In this document: one piece after another, positions 5,615 to 6,293 of the stretch
How positions within the stretch are numbered: position 1 is the first letter of the stretch
Layout of the letters: every line of letters begins with the position of its first letter
DNA from: JAICND01 sp035281425
GTDB lineage: Bacteria; Actinomycetota; Acidimicrobiia; Spongiisociales; ZC4RG35
Assembly (NCBI GenBank): GCA_035281425.1
Contig: DATEDX010000260.1
Coordinates: forward strand, 1-6,293
Direction of reading: 5' to 3'
DNA length: 6,293 bases
The notes under the pieces: generated by a model
Databases searched by the model: none
What the model was told of the DNA's origin: nothing
Seen by the model: only the letters and a program-made list of their open reading frames with translations
Translations under genes and position numbers: made by a program

Positions 5615-5619
5615 GCACC

Positions 5620-6293
5620 GTGACGTTTCAACGTCGACCCTCCCGACTGGGCCTCGGAGTCGGTCTAGCCACGGCTCTGGTCGTGGGCAACATGATCGGC
5701 TCGGGGGTCTTTTTGCTTCCTTCCGCCCTGGCGGAATACGGAGGCATCAGCCTGACCGGTTGGGTCTTTACTGCTGCCGGAGCCGTCCTCCTCGCCCTGG
5801 TCTTTGCCCGCTTAGGGCGGGCATACCCCCGGACGGGAGGACCGTACGAATACAGCCGGCGGGCATTTGGCGACTTCATTGGTTTCCAGACCGCCTGGGG
5901 CTACTGGATCGCCATCTGGGCCGGCAACGCCGCCATCGCCGTGGCCTTCGTCGGCTACCTAGCCACGTTTTGGCCGGCGCTGGCAGACAGCAACCTGCTG
6001 GCTGCCTCGGTGGCGGTAGGCGCCATCTGGCTCCTCACCGGAGTCAACGCCTTTGGAGTGCGCGCCGGCGCTTGGGTTCAGGGGGTGACCACTGTTCTGA
6101 AGCTGCTGCCGCTACTGGCCATGGCCAGCATCGGTCTGTTCTTCATCAACATGGACAACTTCACGCCCTTCAACCTCAGCGGAGGCTCCGCCTTCGCGGC
6201 GGTGACCGCTACTGCCGCTCTCACGCTATGGGCCTTCATCGGTCTGGAGTCGGCCACAGTCCCCGCCGAGGACATCAAAGATCCGGTGCGAAC
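5620..6293 (+). CDS. APC-family amino acid antiporter, AdiC-like (5' part; 3' end beyond window)
   Basis: There are 224 codons from GTG 5620 to the edge, covering about six of the usual 12 helices (roughly 11-33, 43-64, 88-116, 126-144, 152-177, 191-212). It belongs to the APC superfamily, basic amino acid/polyamine antiporter branch, and acts in the cytoplasmic membrane. The broken first helix carries GNMIGSGVFLLP (23-34). Known substrate residues of the arginine/agmatine antiporter AdiC align with a constant offset of two: N22, S26, Y93, N101, W202 and E208 correspond to N24, S28, Y95, N103, W204 and E210. AdiC M104 is replaced by I106. The phrase LWAFIGLESATVPAEDIKDP (203-222) is the broken sixth helix and following loop. 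The start is fixed by a strong Shine-Dalgarno five bases upstream. It is divergent from the exporter operon and has a long, possibly structured leader. Exchange of arginine, ornithine or a polyamine is likely, but the second half, including the AdiC W293 site, is not visible. Confidence 0.9.
   Translation, partial: MTFQRRPSRLGLGVGLATALVVGNMIGSGVFLLPSALAEYGGISLTGWVFTAAGAVLLALVFARLGRAYPRTGGPYEYSRRAFGDFIGFQTAWGYWIAIWAGNAAIAVAFVGYLATFWPALADSNLLAASVAVGAIWLLTGVNAFGVRAGAWVQGVTTVLKLLPLLAMASIGLFFINMDNFTPFNLSGGSAFAAVTATAALTLWAFIGLESATVPAEDIKDPVR

Overview
The window is GC-rich, uses GTG and TTG as well as ATG starts, and is almost fully coding. It reads as a chromosomal fragment of an actinobacterium-like organism. 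That is an inference from base composition, start codons, possible leaderless promoters and the gene families (DrrA-type exporter, DUF2652 fused to SRPBCC). No rRNA, tRNA, insertion sequence, integrase, phage gene or CRISPR array was seen.

Layout, left to right. (1) 938 to the left edge, minus strand: a PF10091 'glycoamylase'-fold glycoside hydrolase resembling GH144 endo-beta-1,2-glucanases; its 3' end is cut by the window. (2) A strong inverted repeat at 960-1004 lies between it and the next gene. (3) 2310 to 1021, minus strand: a small dimeric alpha/beta-barrel (monooxygenase-like) protein followed 51 bp later by an ABC-2 exporter permease. (4) 2405-3523, plus strand, divergent from (3): a DUF2652 protein (class III nucleotide-cyclase-like) fused to an SRPBCC/START-like ligand-binding domain. 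(5) 5369 to 3586, minus strand: a DrrA-type ABC ATPase and a second ABC-2 permease overlapping by four bases (ATGA). (6) 5370-5619: a 250-bp divergent intergenic region with an imperfect tandem 27-nt repeat, a hairpin and a possible folded leader. (7) 5620 to the right edge, plus strand: the first half of an APC-family amino acid antiporter very like AdiC.

How they may work together. The ATPase and second permease form an obvious export unit. The first permease has no ATPase of its own in the window and could share the same one, which would give a two-permease, one-ATPase exporter split by the cyclase-like gene and the barrel gene. The divergent pair at 2310/2405 shares a 94-bp intergenic region with a perfect 7+4+7 palindrome, which suggests joint control. 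The glycoside hydrolase and the antiporter look like independent neighbours.

Nothing here is clearly a new system. The points most worth a second look are the cyclase-like/SRPBCC fusion, which keeps apparent metal-binding residues, the split exporter, and the structured DNA or RNA upstream of the antiporter.
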